Made by a program: the position numbers and the translations under genes. The notes beneath the pieces are model-generated. The model worked only from the letters and a program-made list of their open reading frames with translations. It was not told where the DNA came from and made no database searches. 64,000 bases of DNA, taken from Mesobacillus boroniphilus (GTDB lineage: Bacteria; Bacillota; Bacilli; Bacillales; Cytobacillaceae). This document shows, one piece after another, positions 18,303-30,349 of this stretch. Positions within the stretch are counted from its first letter, which is position 1. The number at the start of each line of letters is the position of its first letter. Location of the stretch: the NCBI RefSeq assembly GCF_018424685.1, contig NZ_QTKX01000003.1:186001-250000 (forward strand), in the 5' to 3' direction.

Positions 18303-18483
18303 AGGGAGACACAGGGAATAGTGATTCATTATGATAAAACCGGAGGAAAGCTAGTATCAAATTCTCAACTATCCCTTATGCAGGACAACCGAATGGAAAG
18401 AAGGAACTGAGCTGATGGTATAGAATATTTAAGAAAAGGTCTAACTTGTGAAGAGAAACTGATAGATCAAAGGAGATAAGAAA

Positions 18484-19137
18484 ATGAATGTTCTCATCGT
18501 ATTCGCGCACCCGGACGGCCAATCGCTAAACGGGGCATTAAAAGACATAACGGTTGAAATCCTTGAACAGAATGGTCATAAGGTAGCGGTATCAGACCTA
18601 TATGCTAAGAAGTTTAAAGCAGTTGCTGATCAAGACGATTTCCTTGTGCTTAAAAATCCAAATCGTTTCAATTATATTTCCGAACAATACCACGCGCTGA
18701 AAAATAACACCTTCGCAGCTGACATTGTTGAAGAACAAAAATTAGTAACCTGGGCGGATTTGATCATTTTTCAATATCCGATGTGGTGGACGGATGCCCC
18801 GGCGATATTGAAGGGATGGTTTGATCGTGTTTTCTCCTACAATTTTGCATACGGTCCAGGCAGATATGAAGAAGGAAACCTGAAAGGGAAAATGGCCTTC
18901 GTATCTGTCACTCATGGAGCGGAGGATCTGTCGGAGTACGGGGAAACTGGAATTAAAGGCAAAGTCGAGGAACGATTGTTCAATATTCAGCATGAGAAAC
19001 TTTACTTTTGTGGGATGACCGTACTTGAGCCTTTCCTGTTCCCGGCAGGTGCAGATGAGGAAACTAGATTGCAGCATTTCGAAGACTGGAAGGAACGACT
19101 AGCGCGATTAAAAGATGAAACGCCTGTATATGCTTGA
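18484..19137 (+). CDS. NAD(P)H-dependent quinone oxidoreductase, flavodoxin fold
   Basis: The 217-residue protein has VLIVFAHPDGQSLNGALKDI at the FAD phosphate site, IIFQYPMWWTDAPAILKGWF (the YPMWW signature of NQO1/KefF/MdaB) and DRVFSYNFAYGPGRYEEG. It reduces quinones or similar acceptors with NAD(P)H in the cytoplasm. AAGGAGATAAGAAA precedes ATG 18484. It is a single gene with a terminator directly behind. Confidence 0.87.
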   Translation: MNVLIVFAHPDGQSLNGALKDITVEILEQNGHKVAVSDLYAKKFKAVADQDDFLVLKNPNRFNYISEQYHALKNNTFAADIVEEQKLVTWADLIIFQYPMWWTDAPAILKGWFDRVFSYNFAYGPGRYEEGNLKGKMAFVSVTHGAEDLSEYGETGIKGKVEERLFNIQHEKLYFCGMTVLEPFLFPAGADEETRLQHFEDWKERLARLKDETPVYA

Positions 19138-19143
19138 TTTGTA

Positions 19144-19176
19144 GATGCCTCTTTCATATGATAGAGGCATTTATTT
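19144..19176 (+). terminator. Terminator
   Basis: ATGCCTCT/AGAGGCAT stem followed by TTATTTG, right after the flavoprotein gene. Confidence 0.7.
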
Positions 19177-19304
19177 GTGAGAGCTTCAATTCAAAAGATT
19201 ACTATTTCATCAGGATGGTGATCAAAATAGTCATTTTAGTCAAAGTACATTCCCTCAACAAGTGCATAGGATATCTTTATAAACTGTGAAGGGATTGACT
19301 GAAA

Positions 19305-20102
19305 ATGTACTATGTTCCATATGGGTATCCAAATCAAAACCCTTATTATGTGAATGGATCGATGTATCACAATGCGAGACAGACTGTCTATGGGCCTTAT
19401 TCGTATGCAAATCCTTATCGCTATCCCAATGGTAATGGAAATATCCTTTTAAAGGACTATGGCCCAAATCCATATGTTGTCGATATTAATCAAGCAACCA
19501 TTCAAAACAACACGTATCGCACTGCTTTATGGACAGGCGAACATTTGCAAGTAACGTTGATGAGCATCGAGGTTGGCGGAGACATCGGTTTGGAGATGCA
19601 TCCTGATGTTGACCAATTTTTGCGGATTGAACAGGGCCAGGGGATTGTTCAGATGGGTACAACGAAAGACAACTTAACTTTTCAAAGAAATGTCGTTGAT
19701 GATTCTGCCATCATGATCCCTGCTGGCACATGGCATAACGTGACCAATACAGGCAACATGCCGCTGAAGCTGTACTCGATCTATGCTCCTCCTAACCATC
19801 CATTTGGTACTGTCCATAAGACAAAAGCAGATGCAATGGCTGGAGAAGAAGCCAGCGCAAATGGGAATACAGTTGTCTTTGGCAGGACTCCAGACGACTG
19901 GGTACGTCACACGGAATATTTAGTGAATGAAGGATTGGAAGATGTGAAAAGGGGAATAAACGCTACGCACATCCTTCAAGAATTCATTCTTATGGGAGTC
20001 CTGGTAGGCAAAGGTTATTCTCCTGAAGAAGCATACGAAACAGTAGAAGAATGGGAACGTACAGGAGAATCCAAACTCCTGCAGGAAAGCAAGAATATGT
20101 AG
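19305..20102 (+). CDS. Cupin domain protein with Tyr/Asn/Pro-rich N-terminus
   Basis: The 265-residue protein begins with a low-complexity Tyr/Asn/Pro segment (1-45), as in spore coat proteins. A cupin barrel follows: ALWTGEHLQVTLMSIEVGGD, LEMHPDVDQFLRIEQGQGIV with the metal-binding His, and MIPAGTWHNVTNTGNMPLKL with the second His. A charged C-terminal helix ends the protein. A role as a sugar or metabolite-binding coat component is only a guess. A good ribosome site (AAGGGATTGACTGAAA) lies before ATG 19305. The gene stands alone. Confidence 0.75.
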   Translation: MYYVPYGYPNQNPYYVNGSMYHNARQTVYGPYSYANPYRYPNGNGNILLKDYGPNPYVVDINQATIQNNTYRTALWTGEHLQVTLMSIEVGGDIGLEMHPDVDQFLRIEQGQGIVQMGTTKDNLTFQRNVVDDSAIMIPAGTWHNVTNTGNMPLKLYSIYAPPNHPFGTVHKTKADAMAGEEASANGNTVVFGRTPDDWVRHTEYLVNEGLEDVKRGINATHILQEFILMGVLVGKGYSPEEAYETVEEWERTGESKLLQESKNM

Positions 20103-20200
20103 GGATAGGAATCGGGGGAGAAGCGAAGGGACGTACCCTTTGCGTCTTTGCTGTGTTTCGGTTCAGGTGAAAAGTATTGATATTATTTAGAAAACGTAAC

Positions 20201-20228
20201 GAGACACAGGGCGGTCCCGGTGTCTCGT
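20201..20228. repeat. GAGAC...GTCTC dispersed repeat
   Basis: GAGACACAGGGCGGTCCCGG followed by TGTCTCG is a self-complementary short copy of the MITE-like family. It lies inside the false 5' extension of the AraC gene. A GAAGCGAAGGGACGTACCCTTTGCGTCT hairpin of the other family is at about 20118-20150. Confidence 0.6.
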
Positions 20229-20317
20229 TATTCCACGTATCCCAAAAGTTTTGTAAAATTGTAAGGGAGAAGACAAGGAGCCATCCATTTGTCTCCATCA
20301 ACCGTAAAGTGGTGAGG

Positions 20318-21223
20318 ATGATTCAACAGTTACTTTTACTTCAACGTGTTATTGATTATATAGAGGATCATATTAAAGAGGAGCAGAGTGCTGAAGAGCT
20401 GGCAAGAATGGTTGGGTATTCTCCTTATCATTTTTCGCGGATTTTTCAGAAACAGACAGGTTATACATTGATGGATTATGTGGTAAAAAGGAAGCTCCAG
20501 TTTGCACTGTATGAATTAGTGAATGGGAAAAAGATCATCGAAATTGCCCTGGATTATGGGTTTGAAACACATGCTGGCTTCACGAAAGCGTTCAAGAAGT
20601 GTTTTGGAAGTCCCCCGAGTCTTTATAAGGAGCATGGCCCGACATCATTGCCTCAAAAACTAGATCTGAATAGCCTTCACGAAAAGAACACGGGCGGCAT
20701 TGTCTTGCAGCCTCAGATCGTCCGCAGGAGTGCTTTTGCTGTCGCCGGGAAAATCTTCAGTATAGAGAATTTCCCTGCTGACAGAAATGTGCCGGCCTTT
20801 TGGGACCAGGAAGGTTTGACAGATGGTTCGATTGAAAGGTATTTGTACGAAGTAATGTCACCGAAAAAGCATGGAGAGTATTGTATCAATTTGAGCCGCA
20901 GCCTTGATGAAGACAGGTGCCGTTATTTATTTGCTGTAGACTATGATGATGAAAAAGGCTTACCCGACGGATTAACAGCTACAGAAATCCCCGAGGCTGT
21001 CTATGCCATATTCCGGACACCTTTGGTTGAGGTTGGCCAATTCGCTGCGGCGATTAAAGGGACGTGGAGATATATACTCGAGGATTGGTTTCCGCACTCA
21101 TCCTATGAAGTGGATGAAGAAGGATTTGACTTTGAATTTTATGATGAGCATTGCCATCATTGGGATTATAAAAGAATCTATATGGAAATACATATTCCGA
21201 TCAAAGAAAAATCTCGAGAGTGA
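20318..21223 (+). CDS. AraC family regulator with GyrI-like effector domain
   Basis: The 301-residue protein has two N-terminal helix-turn-helix motifs at LARMVGYSPYHFSRIFQKQT and IIEIALDYGFETHAGFTKAF, and a GyrI-like/SbmC effector-binding domain from about 130 (VRRSAFAVAGKIFSIENF ... FEFYDEHCHHWDYKRIYMEI). It is built like Rob/BmrR-type drug sensors. The start at 20318 is chosen because homology begins there and the upstream 140 bases are a repeat; the ribosome site GGTGAGG is weak. The MFS transporter facing it converges on the same terminator and could be a target, though convergent layout is weak evidence. Confidence 0.85.
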   Translation: MIQQLLLLQRVIDYIEDHIKEEQSAEELARMVGYSPYHFSRIFQKQTGYTLMDYVVKRKLQFALYELVNGKKIIEIALDYGFETHAGFTKAFKKCFGSPPSLYKEHGPTSLPQKLDLNSLHEKNTGGIVLQPQIVRRSAFAVAGKIFSIENFPADRNVPAFWDQEGLTDGSIERYLYEVMSPKKHGEYCINLSRSLDEDRCRYLFAVDYDDEKGLPDGLTATEIPEAVYAIFRTPLVEVGQFAAAIKGTWRYILEDWFPHSSYEVDEEGFDFEFYDEHCHHWDYKRIYMEIHIPIKEKSRE

Positions 21224-21244
21224 AATCACCCTCGAGATTTTTTG
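21207..21244. terminator. Shared bidirectional terminator
   Basis: AAAATCTCGAG-AGTGAAATCACC-CTCGAGATTTTTT overlaps the last codons of both convergent genes, leaving only two bases between their stops. Confidence 0.85.
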
Positions 21245-22464
21245 ATGACCAATTGATAAAGATAGATGACAGGCGTTAAAAGAATGGCGCTTGCAATCAT
21301 GGCGATTTTGATAGAAAAGTTGGCGGCAATCAATCCAATCGCCGGTCCTCCACTTATTTGGCCAATGGCGTCAACCTGGCCTTTTACCGAAAAGAACGTC
21401 GCACGTGTCGAGGAATCAGGAATGATCTTATTCAGCCATGTATCCTCAAGCGGTGCCATGACAGACCTTGTTCCTTGTATGATTAGATAAAAGCACAGCA
21501 AACCGATGATACCAGTTGAAAGAGCAAAACCGGTCAGCGACGTGATAATCAGAACACATCCAATCAGCAAAGATGCATAGATGGTGTTCAACTGATGATG
21601 GAGAGAACTCCGGCTGATAAAATGAAGACCGACAAATGATAGGAGCATAACGACAAAATTAATGCTTCCGATTAGGACGACCAAATTGCCTTCTGTCATG
21701 TAGGCGAGACGAGTTTCTTCGAGAAAGTGAGAAATCCATAGCCGGTCAAAGCCTTCACTATATAGCCCGAAAAACAAGGCAATAAGGAGAAGAATCCGCA
21801 TTAGATAACTGGCCTTTGTATAATGGACCATCTCGTTCATATTACTTTTCAGCGTCTTCCAAGTGGATGTATTTTCATGTTGGACAGGTTTGAAATTCTC
21901 TTCCTTCATAAAAAAGAGCAGAAAGACAGCTAATCCCACCATGGATAATCCGCCAATGATGATAGGCAAATTGATCATGAAAAAATAACCGATCAGCATA
22001 CTCAAAGGAATCGCGATCACTTGTCCGAGTGTGCCAGCCTTTGCACCATTCACAAAAGCCTCGGAAGCACGATCTTCTCCAATCTCATCAGCAATCCAGG
22101 CTTGATGCGCTCCGCTTGTAAACGTGTAGCCAATTCCCCAGAGAACCTGAGACAATAACACGGCTGCGAAATACGGAAAACTGCCCTCGATGAGGAATCC
22201 AGCCCCAATCAAAAAATACCCGATAATCACCGAAAGCCTGCGACTTTTTAAATCCGCCATAAACCCAGTCGGAATCTCAAAAAAGAAAACAACCGCCTCC
22301 AGAACAGTGCCGACCAGAACCAACTGCAGCGGATCAAGACCAACGACCTTCACATGATAAAGCAAGTTAACCGTAAAAATAAATGTAAAAAAGAACTGTG
22401 ACCAAAAACGTGTATAGATATAGACACGATACGAATCCATTTTTTGAATAAATGTCAATTTCAT
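21226..22464 (-). CDS. MFS transporter
   Basis: The 412-residue protein has about twelve membrane segments. It shows family loops GFMADLKSRRLSVIIGYFLI (the motif-A-like loop 2-3) and WGIGYTFTSGAHQAWIADEI, GEDRASEAFVNGAKAGTLGQ. The latter wording matches a Bacillus branch of drug-efflux-like MFS proteins. The substrate is unknown. GGGGGAGATGAAATTG sets the start at 22464. It converges with the AraC/GyrI regulator. Confidence 0.85.
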   Translation of the reverse strand: MKLTFIQKMDSYRVYIYTRFWSQFFFTFIFTVNLLYHVKVVGLDPLQLVLVGTVLEAVVFFFEIPTGFMADLKSRRLSVIIGYFLIGAGFLIEGSFPYFAAVLLSQVLWGIGYTFTSGAHQAWIADEIGEDRASEAFVNGAKAGTLGQVIAIPLSMLIGYFFMINLPIIIGGLSMVGLAVFLLFFMKEENFKPVQHENTSTWKTLKSNMNEMVHYTKASYLMRILLLIALFFGLYSEGFDRLWISHFLEETRLAYMTEGNLVVLIGSINFVVMLLSFVGLHFISRSSLHHQLNTIYASLLIGCVLIITSLTGFALSTGIIGLLCFYLIIQGTRSVMAPLEDTWLNKIIPDSSTRATFFSVKGQVDAIGQISGGPAIGLIAANFSIKIAMIASAILLTPVIYLYQLVIKKSRG

Positions 22465-22680
22465 CTCCCCCTATCCAGATTATAGAGAGGGAGGGAGACA
22501 ATTACTTTTCCAAATTTGCGGTTTTTGGAGTGTGGGGGATGTAGCCGTTTCTTATTTGGATTGGCCAAACAGATATTATCCAAATGGGTCAACGTCACCT
22601 CCCCGTGACTCATGAGAAGACCTGCACCATTGAATAAAGTAAGAATAAGATATTGGGCGATTGATTTTTGGAGGTGCAGA

Positions 22681-22815
22681 ATGGAGAGCTATTCTACCCA
22701 AAGTATTATTGTTCTTGGTACGGCTATTCTTGTTATAGGTGCGTTTTTTGTCTTTATTGGGGAGTTTAGAAAACTCGGGGAAATAGCAGAAGATACTCAA
22801 GCGGTACATGTGTGA
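22681..22815 (+). CDS. Small single-pass membrane protein, 44 aa
   Basis: TTGGAGGTGCAGA directly before ATG 22681 is a strong ribosome site. The product is one membrane helix (SIIVLGTAILVIGAFFVFIG) flanked by a short polar head and a charged tail ending GEIAEDTQAVHV. Such miniproteins are common in Bacillus but I cannot assign a role. Confidence 0.6.
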   Translation: MESYSTQSIIVLGTAILVIGAFFVFIGEFRKLGEIAEDTQAVHV

Positions 22816-22956
22816 CTTCTGGAGAATCAGGTCCCTTCTTTTAAACTATTTCAGTTTCAAGATGAAATGTGAGAAGCTTCCCTCAGCTATAAAAATACAA
22901 AACTTTTTCCATGTTGAATCGTATTAAAGGCAAGGACTGATCAATGGAGGTTTAAC

Positions 22957-23940
22957 ATGGACAAAGCAAACAGGAATATTGAGAATTATATTCTGATTTA
23001 TTCCCAGCTAAGAGAAAGATACCGCTGGAAGGTGACCGATCAATCGGTTTTGATGATGGTCGCATCTTTGTATATCTCCAACAACCGGACCTTTGATATG
23101 AATAGATTTACTGAGCTTGCCGAATTTATAAAAAGTGAGTCTGGGATCTTTTCGCCTTTGCGATCCGAGTCCCGTTTCACCTTTGCCGCTATGCTTGACA
23201 CAAGGTTTGAAAGTCCTAAAGAAAAATTTCCTGCCTTTATCGCCGCATACAATGCCTTGGTATCAGAGGGCTTCAGCAAAAATACGTTCACCTACATCGC
23301 CGCCATGCAACTGGTCACAGCGAACCTAGTAGACCTTAAGTCCCTCTCTGAACGGGCAAGAGCCATTTACAAGAAAATGAGGGAGGAGCATTTGTTTTTG
23401 ACTGGTCACAGCGACTATCCTCTTGCTGTCATGCTGGCTCAACACGACCGTCAGACAGATGAGATGATTTCTTATATTGAAGACCTGTACAGCAAGCTTT
23501 CGCAAAACGGATTCCGGAAAGGAAACGATCTGCAAAGCATGAGCCATATACTATCACTAAATGAAAATAGCACTGCAGATGACATGGTTGCTCTATCCAC
23601 TGAAATCTATGACAGAATGAAAAAAGAAGGAATCAAACCCAAGTCCATGTTCTACCCACAGATTGCGCTGCTCACCTTAATTGAAAAAGGCAACGACAAT
23701 CTTTCGGAAATAAAAGCAATATGGGAGCAACTGAACGCAGAGAAGCTTTTTAAATGGAAAAAAGACATCAATTTCATGATGGCCGTTAATTTCGTCATCA
23801 GTGACAAAGTCGAACATTCACCCCTGCTTCAGACCAATCTTTCTACCACAATTGAAACATTGATCCAGGCTCAGCAAGCAGCATCGATCGCAGCTATTTC
23901 AAGTGCAGCTGTCGTGGCTTCTTCATCTGGAGGGGAATAA
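22957..23940 (+). CDS. DUF4003 family protein
   Basis: The 327-residue soluble, helical protein matches the DUF4003 style: YSQLRERYRWKVTDQSVLMM, SPLRSESRFTFAAMLDTRFE and HSDYPLAVMLAQHDRQTDEM, and ends in an Ala/Ser-rich tail. The repeated helix pairs suggest an alpha-solenoid. Function is unknown for the family. ATGGAGGTTTAAC precedes ATG 22957. A dispersed-family terminator follows. Confidence 0.75.
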   Translation: MDKANRNIENYILIYSQLRERYRWKVTDQSVLMMVASLYISNNRTFDMNRFTELAEFIKSESGIFSPLRSESRFTFAAMLDTRFESPKEKFPAFIAAYNALVSEGFSKNTFTYIAAMQLVTANLVDLKSLSERARAIYKKMREEHLFLTGHSDYPLAVMLAQHDRQTDEMISYIEDLYSKLSQNGFRKGNDLQSMSHILSLNENSTADDMVALSTEIYDRMKKEGIKPKSMFYPQIALLTLIEKGNDNLSEIKAIWEQLNAEKLFKWKKDINFMMAVNFVISDKVEHSPLLQTNLSTTIETLIQAQQAASIAAISSAAVVASSSGGE

Positions 23941-23944
23941 AGCA

Positions 23945-23976
23945 TGGGAAGCGCAGGGGTCTGTGCTTCTTTTTTC
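23945..23976 (+). terminator. Terminator of the GAAGC/GCTTC repeat family
   Basis: GGGAAGCGCAGGGGTCTGTGCTTCTTTTTT follows the DUF4003 stop. A GGGACGGTTCT repeat lies at 24034-24055. Confidence 0.65.
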
Positions 23977-24113
23977 GTTTCAGGTGAGGCATAGGGATGT
24001 TTCAATAAAGGTTAGCTTACCTTTCCCGATACATGGGGACGGTTCTGGCGTCTTATAAAAATGGGTGCGAATGTCGTCCCTCAATCCTTCAGTATAGAAA
24101 ATCTAAAAAATAG

Positions 24114-24160
24114 TTGCATAAGGTTCAATGACAATGTATTATGTAGGTAAGCGCATACAG
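24114..24160 (+). promoter_or_regulatory. Promoter of bgl operon with cre-like site
   Basis: TTGCAT (24114-24119) and TATTAT (24137-24142) are 17 bases apart, a good SigA promoter. Just downstream GGTAAGCGCATACAG resembles a CcpA cre site, as expected for a catabolite-repressed beta-glucoside operon. Confidence 0.6.
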
Positions 24161-24162
24161 AA

Positions 24163-24228
24163 CGGATTGTTACTGTTAAATCAGGCAAAACCGATTCCTT
24201 TTAACAGGGGAAGGTTTTGCCTTTTTTG
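24163..24228 (+). promoter_or_regulatory. RAT antiterminator and overlapping terminator (leader 1)
   Basis: GGATTGTTACTGTTAAATCA plus GGCAAAACC is the ribonucleic antiterminator bound by LicT/BglG proteins. It overlaps the 5' arm of a terminator (GGCAAAACCGATTCC ... GGGAAGGTTTTGCC plus T-run) that ends just before the licT start. LicT binding should prevent termination when beta-glucosides are present. Confidence 0.88.
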
Positions 24229-24246
24229 TTATCGGAGGTGGAAGAA

Positions 24247-25074
24247 GTGAAGATCAACAAAATACTGAACAACAATGTAATTGTCTCTACAAAGGATAAG
24301 CAGGAAGTAATCGTTATGGGGCGAGGGATTGCCTTTAATAAACGGGTTGGAGATGACATCGATCAAGATAAGGTAGAAAAGATTTTCACTTCGGAAGACC
24401 AGGATCTTACAAAGAAGTTTAAGACCTTAATTGCGGATATCCCGATGGAATACATGGAGCTGTCGGAAGAAATCATTCAGTATGCTAAGCACAAGCTTGG
24501 TAAAAAGCTGAATGATAGTATCTACATCTCTCTTACTGATCATATTCATTTTGCAATTGAGCGCTATCATAATAACCTTCCAATCAAAAACGGATTGCTC
24601 TGGGAAACAAAGAACCTGTATAAACAGGAATTCGAAATTGGACTTGAAGCGTTGAATATGATTTGTGACCAGTTCAATGTAATTTTGCCAGAAGATGAGG
24701 CAGGGTTTATCGCGCTGCATCTCGTTAATGCTCAGTTAAATGAGGAAATGACGAATACGGTCGATATGACCAAGGTGATTCAAGATATTCTAACCATTGT
24801 GAAATATAGCTTCAAAATTGAGTTTGATGAAAATTCCTTGAACTATCACCGTTTTATTACTCATCTGAAGTTCTTTGCTCATCGATTGGTCAAAGGTGAG
24901 CACTATAAAGATGGGAAAGACGATCTTCTAAATGTCATTATTAATAAGTATCCTGATGCTTATCAATGCTCACTAAAAATCAAAAAGTTTGTGGAAAAGC
25001 AATATCGATATGAGCTAACGGAACAAGAGATTCTCTATCTGACGATTCATATCGAACGTGTAGTTAAAAGATAA
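24247..25074 (+). CDS. licT: BglG/LicT family transcription antiterminator
   Basis: The 275-residue protein has a CAT RNA-binding domain (KINKILNNNVIVSTKDKQEV ... GRGIAFNKRVGDDI) followed by two PRD domains with the phosphorylatable His positions (ISLTDHIHFAIERY, AGFIALHLVNAQ, RFITHLKFFAHRL, ILYLTIHIERVV). GTG 24247 follows CGGAGGTGG; the frame upstream is the leader terminator. HPr and the PTS IIB should control it by phosphorylation. It reads both RAT sites flanking it. Confidence 0.92.
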   Translation: MKINKILNNNVIVSTKDKQEVIVMGRGIAFNKRVGDDIDQDKVEKIFTSEDQDLTKKFKTLIADIPMEYMELSEEIIQYAKHKLGKKLNDSIYISLTDHIHFAIERYHNNLPIKNGLLWETKNLYKQEFEIGLEALNMICDQFNVILPEDEAGFIALHLVNAQLNEEMTNTVDMTKVIQDILTIVKYSFKIEFDENSLNYHRFITHLKFFAHRLVKGEHYKDGKDDLLNVIINKYPDAYQCSLKIKKFVEKQYRYELTEQEILYLTIHIERVVKR

Positions 25075-25090
25075 ATATTCTTTCCGTTTA

Positions 25091-25176
25091 GGATTGTTAC
25101 TCTGTGAGGCAAAACCTAAATTACGGGAATGTCAGGCTTTTAAGGTCTGGTCTTCACGTAGTTTAGGTTTTTTCTT
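25091..25176 (+). promoter_or_regulatory. Second RAT antiterminator/terminator (leader 2)
   Basis: GGATTGTTACTCTGTGAGGC with AAAACCTAAA matches the LicT RAT. It overlaps a terminator whose arms are AAACCTAAATTACG and CGTAGTTTAGGTTT, then T-run. It puts bglP and the glycosidase under separate LicT control. Confidence 0.85.
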
Positions 25177-25182
25177 TTATAA

Positions 25183-27093
<1,911 letters not shown>

Positions 27094-27111
27094 AACGAAT
27101 CACAACATTAA

Positions 27112-28563
<1,452 letters not shown>

Positions 28564-28608
28564 GAGATACAGGGAGACTCAGGTTTCCTGTTTGAATAAA
28601 GGGGAGGA

Positions 28609-28642
28609 GCGTGAAGCGGGTTAGCTTTGCGCTTCTTTTTTT
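28609..28642 (+). terminator. Terminator of the bgl operon
   Basis: GTGAAGCG...CGCTTC with loop GGTTAGCTTTG, then seven T. The remaining gap to 28806 shows no gene. Confidence 0.65.
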
Positions 28643-28805
28643 AGGGTGATTCGTGGAAATGGGAGATGTCCTACACTCCATCAACACTTCTTTAATTTCA
28701 ATTACCGAATGAGACGCGAGAGCAGTCGCTGTGGTTTACTCCAAGAAGGATTTATGAGTTTAAAATGGAATATAATTAAAATAAAACTTTTTAGAGGGTG
28801 TAAAT

Positions 28806-29114
28806 GTGAACTCTGCGGGAGAAACACTACAAGAATTAACGGATAAATAACAATGGTTAGAAGCTTTTCCCATTATGAATCAGTTACGTACTGAGCTGAC
28901 TCAAAAGACATATCTGGAATTACTAGAGGAAATGAGGAAAGATGGGTATTCTTTATATGCTTTATATAAAGATTATCGGATTGTATCCTTAGCTGGTTTA
29001 AGCTGGAGAGTGAACTTCTATTATAAACGTCACGTTTTTATATATGAACTCATAACAGACTCCGCTTACCGCTCATCTGGGTTTGGGGAGAAAGAAGAAT
29101 TACCCATCAATTAA
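28806..29114 (+). pseudogene. GNAT acetyltransferase fragment with in-frame stop
   Basis: GTG 28806, preceded by AGAGGGTG, reads SAGETLQELTDK, hits TAA, and the same frame continues QWLEAFPIMNQLRTELTQKT ... VSLAGLSWRVNFYYKRHVFI, YELITDSAYRSSGFGEK. The second part is the N-terminal half of a GNAT enzyme up to the start of the acetyl-CoA loop. After GFGEK the frame leaves homology and stops at 29114. Both a nonsense codon and a 3' truncation make it non-functional. Confidence 0.7.
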
Positions 29115-29180
29115 TAATCTGGATCAAGTTGAAAGCAGGGCTGCCTTCAGGATGCCTGCGTTACATAACCATACGGATTT
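29113..29180 (+). pseudogene. Fragment of an AraC effector (GyrI-like) domain gene
   Basis: AATCTGGATCAAGTTGAAAG then GATGCCTGCGTTACATAACC aligns with 32303-32358 (DNPDQVESKD...DACVTLPEG). Only about 65 bases remain, fused directly to the GNAT remnant. A recombination scar. Confidence 0.55.
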
Positions 29181-29207
29181 GACACATAGAAAAACGGAGG
29201 AATTTAG

Positions 29208-29765
29208 ATGAAAACAGAACAACAGTATTTTGAAGAGGGAAAATCAATTCAAGCTTATATGGATGAAATGGGCACATTAAAAGAGGAAAGTTTTGCTGTT
29301 TATGAACAATTTCAACTCCCTGCAGATGGATTTGCTGAAAAGTTAAAACAAAATCAACTTCATTTCCTAACGATTACCGAAGATTGGTGTGGAGATGCCA
29401 TGATGATTAATCCTGTTATTCGCAAATTAGCTGAAGCTGCCAATATTGAAATGCGCGTCGCATTACGAGATGCAGATACAGATTTGATTGATCGTCACTT
29501 AACAAACGGTGGACGTGCCATTCCAATGATTTTAATCTTTAATAATCAAGGAGATTTACTTGGAAAGTGGGGACCTCGTGCACCCAAAGCTCAGCAAATC
29601 GTTGATGAAGTTCGTGCTGTGTTGCCACCAAAAGAGGATCCTTCCTTTGCGGAGAAACAAAAAGAAGCCTTTGGTTCTTTAAGAAAAAGGTATACAGAGG
29701 ATCCGGTTCTGTGGTCAGATGTTTATGATAGTTTCAAAGAGACGATATTAGCTATTTTGAAGTGA
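29208..29765 (+). CDS. Thioredoxin-family protein
   Basis: The 185-residue soluble protein has a thioredoxin fold with LTITEDWCGDAMMINPVIRK, where Cys61 stands in WCGDA: only one Cys, so not a CxxC disulfide reductase. Later RDADTDLIDRHLTNGGRAIP and the cis-Pro region IPMILIFNNQGDLLGKWGPR are family features. This WCGDA type is common in Bacillus and of unknown role; thiol-dependent or bacillithiol chemistry is possible. ACGGAGGAA precedes ATG 29208. Confidence 0.8.
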   Translation: MKTEQQYFEEGKSIQAYMDEMGTLKEESFAVYEQFQLPADGFAEKLKQNQLHFLTITEDWCGDAMMINPVIRKLAEAANIEMRVALRDADTDLIDRHLTNGGRAIPMILIFNNQGDLLGKWGPRAPKAQQIVDEVRAVLPPKEDPSFAEKQKEAFGSLRKRYTEDPVLWSDVYDSFKETILAILK

Positions 29766-29827
29766 ATAAAGGGGCAGGATAGGGAAACAACGAAGAGTAT
29801 CCTTATGGTAATGAAAAGGTGATTTTT

Positions 29828-30055
29828 ATGATAACGAAAAATAAATATCTATTGGCATCCATTGTGTTATTTGTGATTTGCTTTATAACTTGGCAGGTAA
29901 CAGGGGCTTTAGCGGAAAACACGAGCGATATGGATAGTGTCACTTCATTTGCGATATTTAGCTTTCTAGGAACAGTTCTTTTTCTTCTGATTACTTTAGT
30001 TCTATTGTTGATAACAGTTGTATCTAAGTTTAAAAACAATAATCTTAATCTGTAA
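29828..30055 (+). CDS. Small two-helix membrane protein
   Basis: The 75-residue product has two membrane helices (YLLASIVLFVICFITWQVTG and FLGTVLFLLITLVLLLITVV) with a short acidic loop between them. AAAAGGTG lies seven bases before ATG 29828. A good terminator follows. Family and role unknown. Confidence 0.65.
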   Translation: MITKNKYLLASIVLFVICFITWQVTGALAENTSDMDSVTSFAIFSFLGTVLFLLITLVLLLITVVSKFKNNNLNL

Positions 30056-30075
30056 AAATCAGATTATTGCTCTAA

Positions 30076-30125
30076 TGAAAAAATGGCGTGTCAGAACTGG
30101 TGTCAGTTTACACGCCATTTTCTGT
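30076..30125 (+). terminator. Terminator
   Basis: AAAAATGGCGTGT/ACACGCCATTTT stem with a T-rich tail, right after the small membrane protein gene. Confidence 0.75.
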
Positions 30126-30169
30126 CATTTATTCGATATGCACACTAAAACGGATCGGTTGATAAGCGT

Positions 30170-30324
30170 GAGACATAGGGAAGGTTCAGGTGCCGCGTGA
30201 ATTGTAATCTTGGGCACAGTCTAAAATGAGTTTTGTCCATTTTATGTGACAAACAAGAATAATTATGGCTCTACTCTTTATTTCGGTTCCCACATGCGAC
30301 GCGAGAACCGTCCCTGTGTCTCGA
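30170..30324. repeat. MITE-like element, about 155 bp
   Basis: Left end GAGACATAGGGAAGGTTCAG and right end GCGAGAACCGTCCCTGTGTC are inverted repeats. The interior carries GGGCACAGTCTAAAATGAG and TTTTGTCC, shared almost exactly with the copy at 62049-62239. No coding capacity. Confidence 0.72.
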
Positions 30325-30349
30325 CAAAAAAAGTATGCATCTCCTTATT

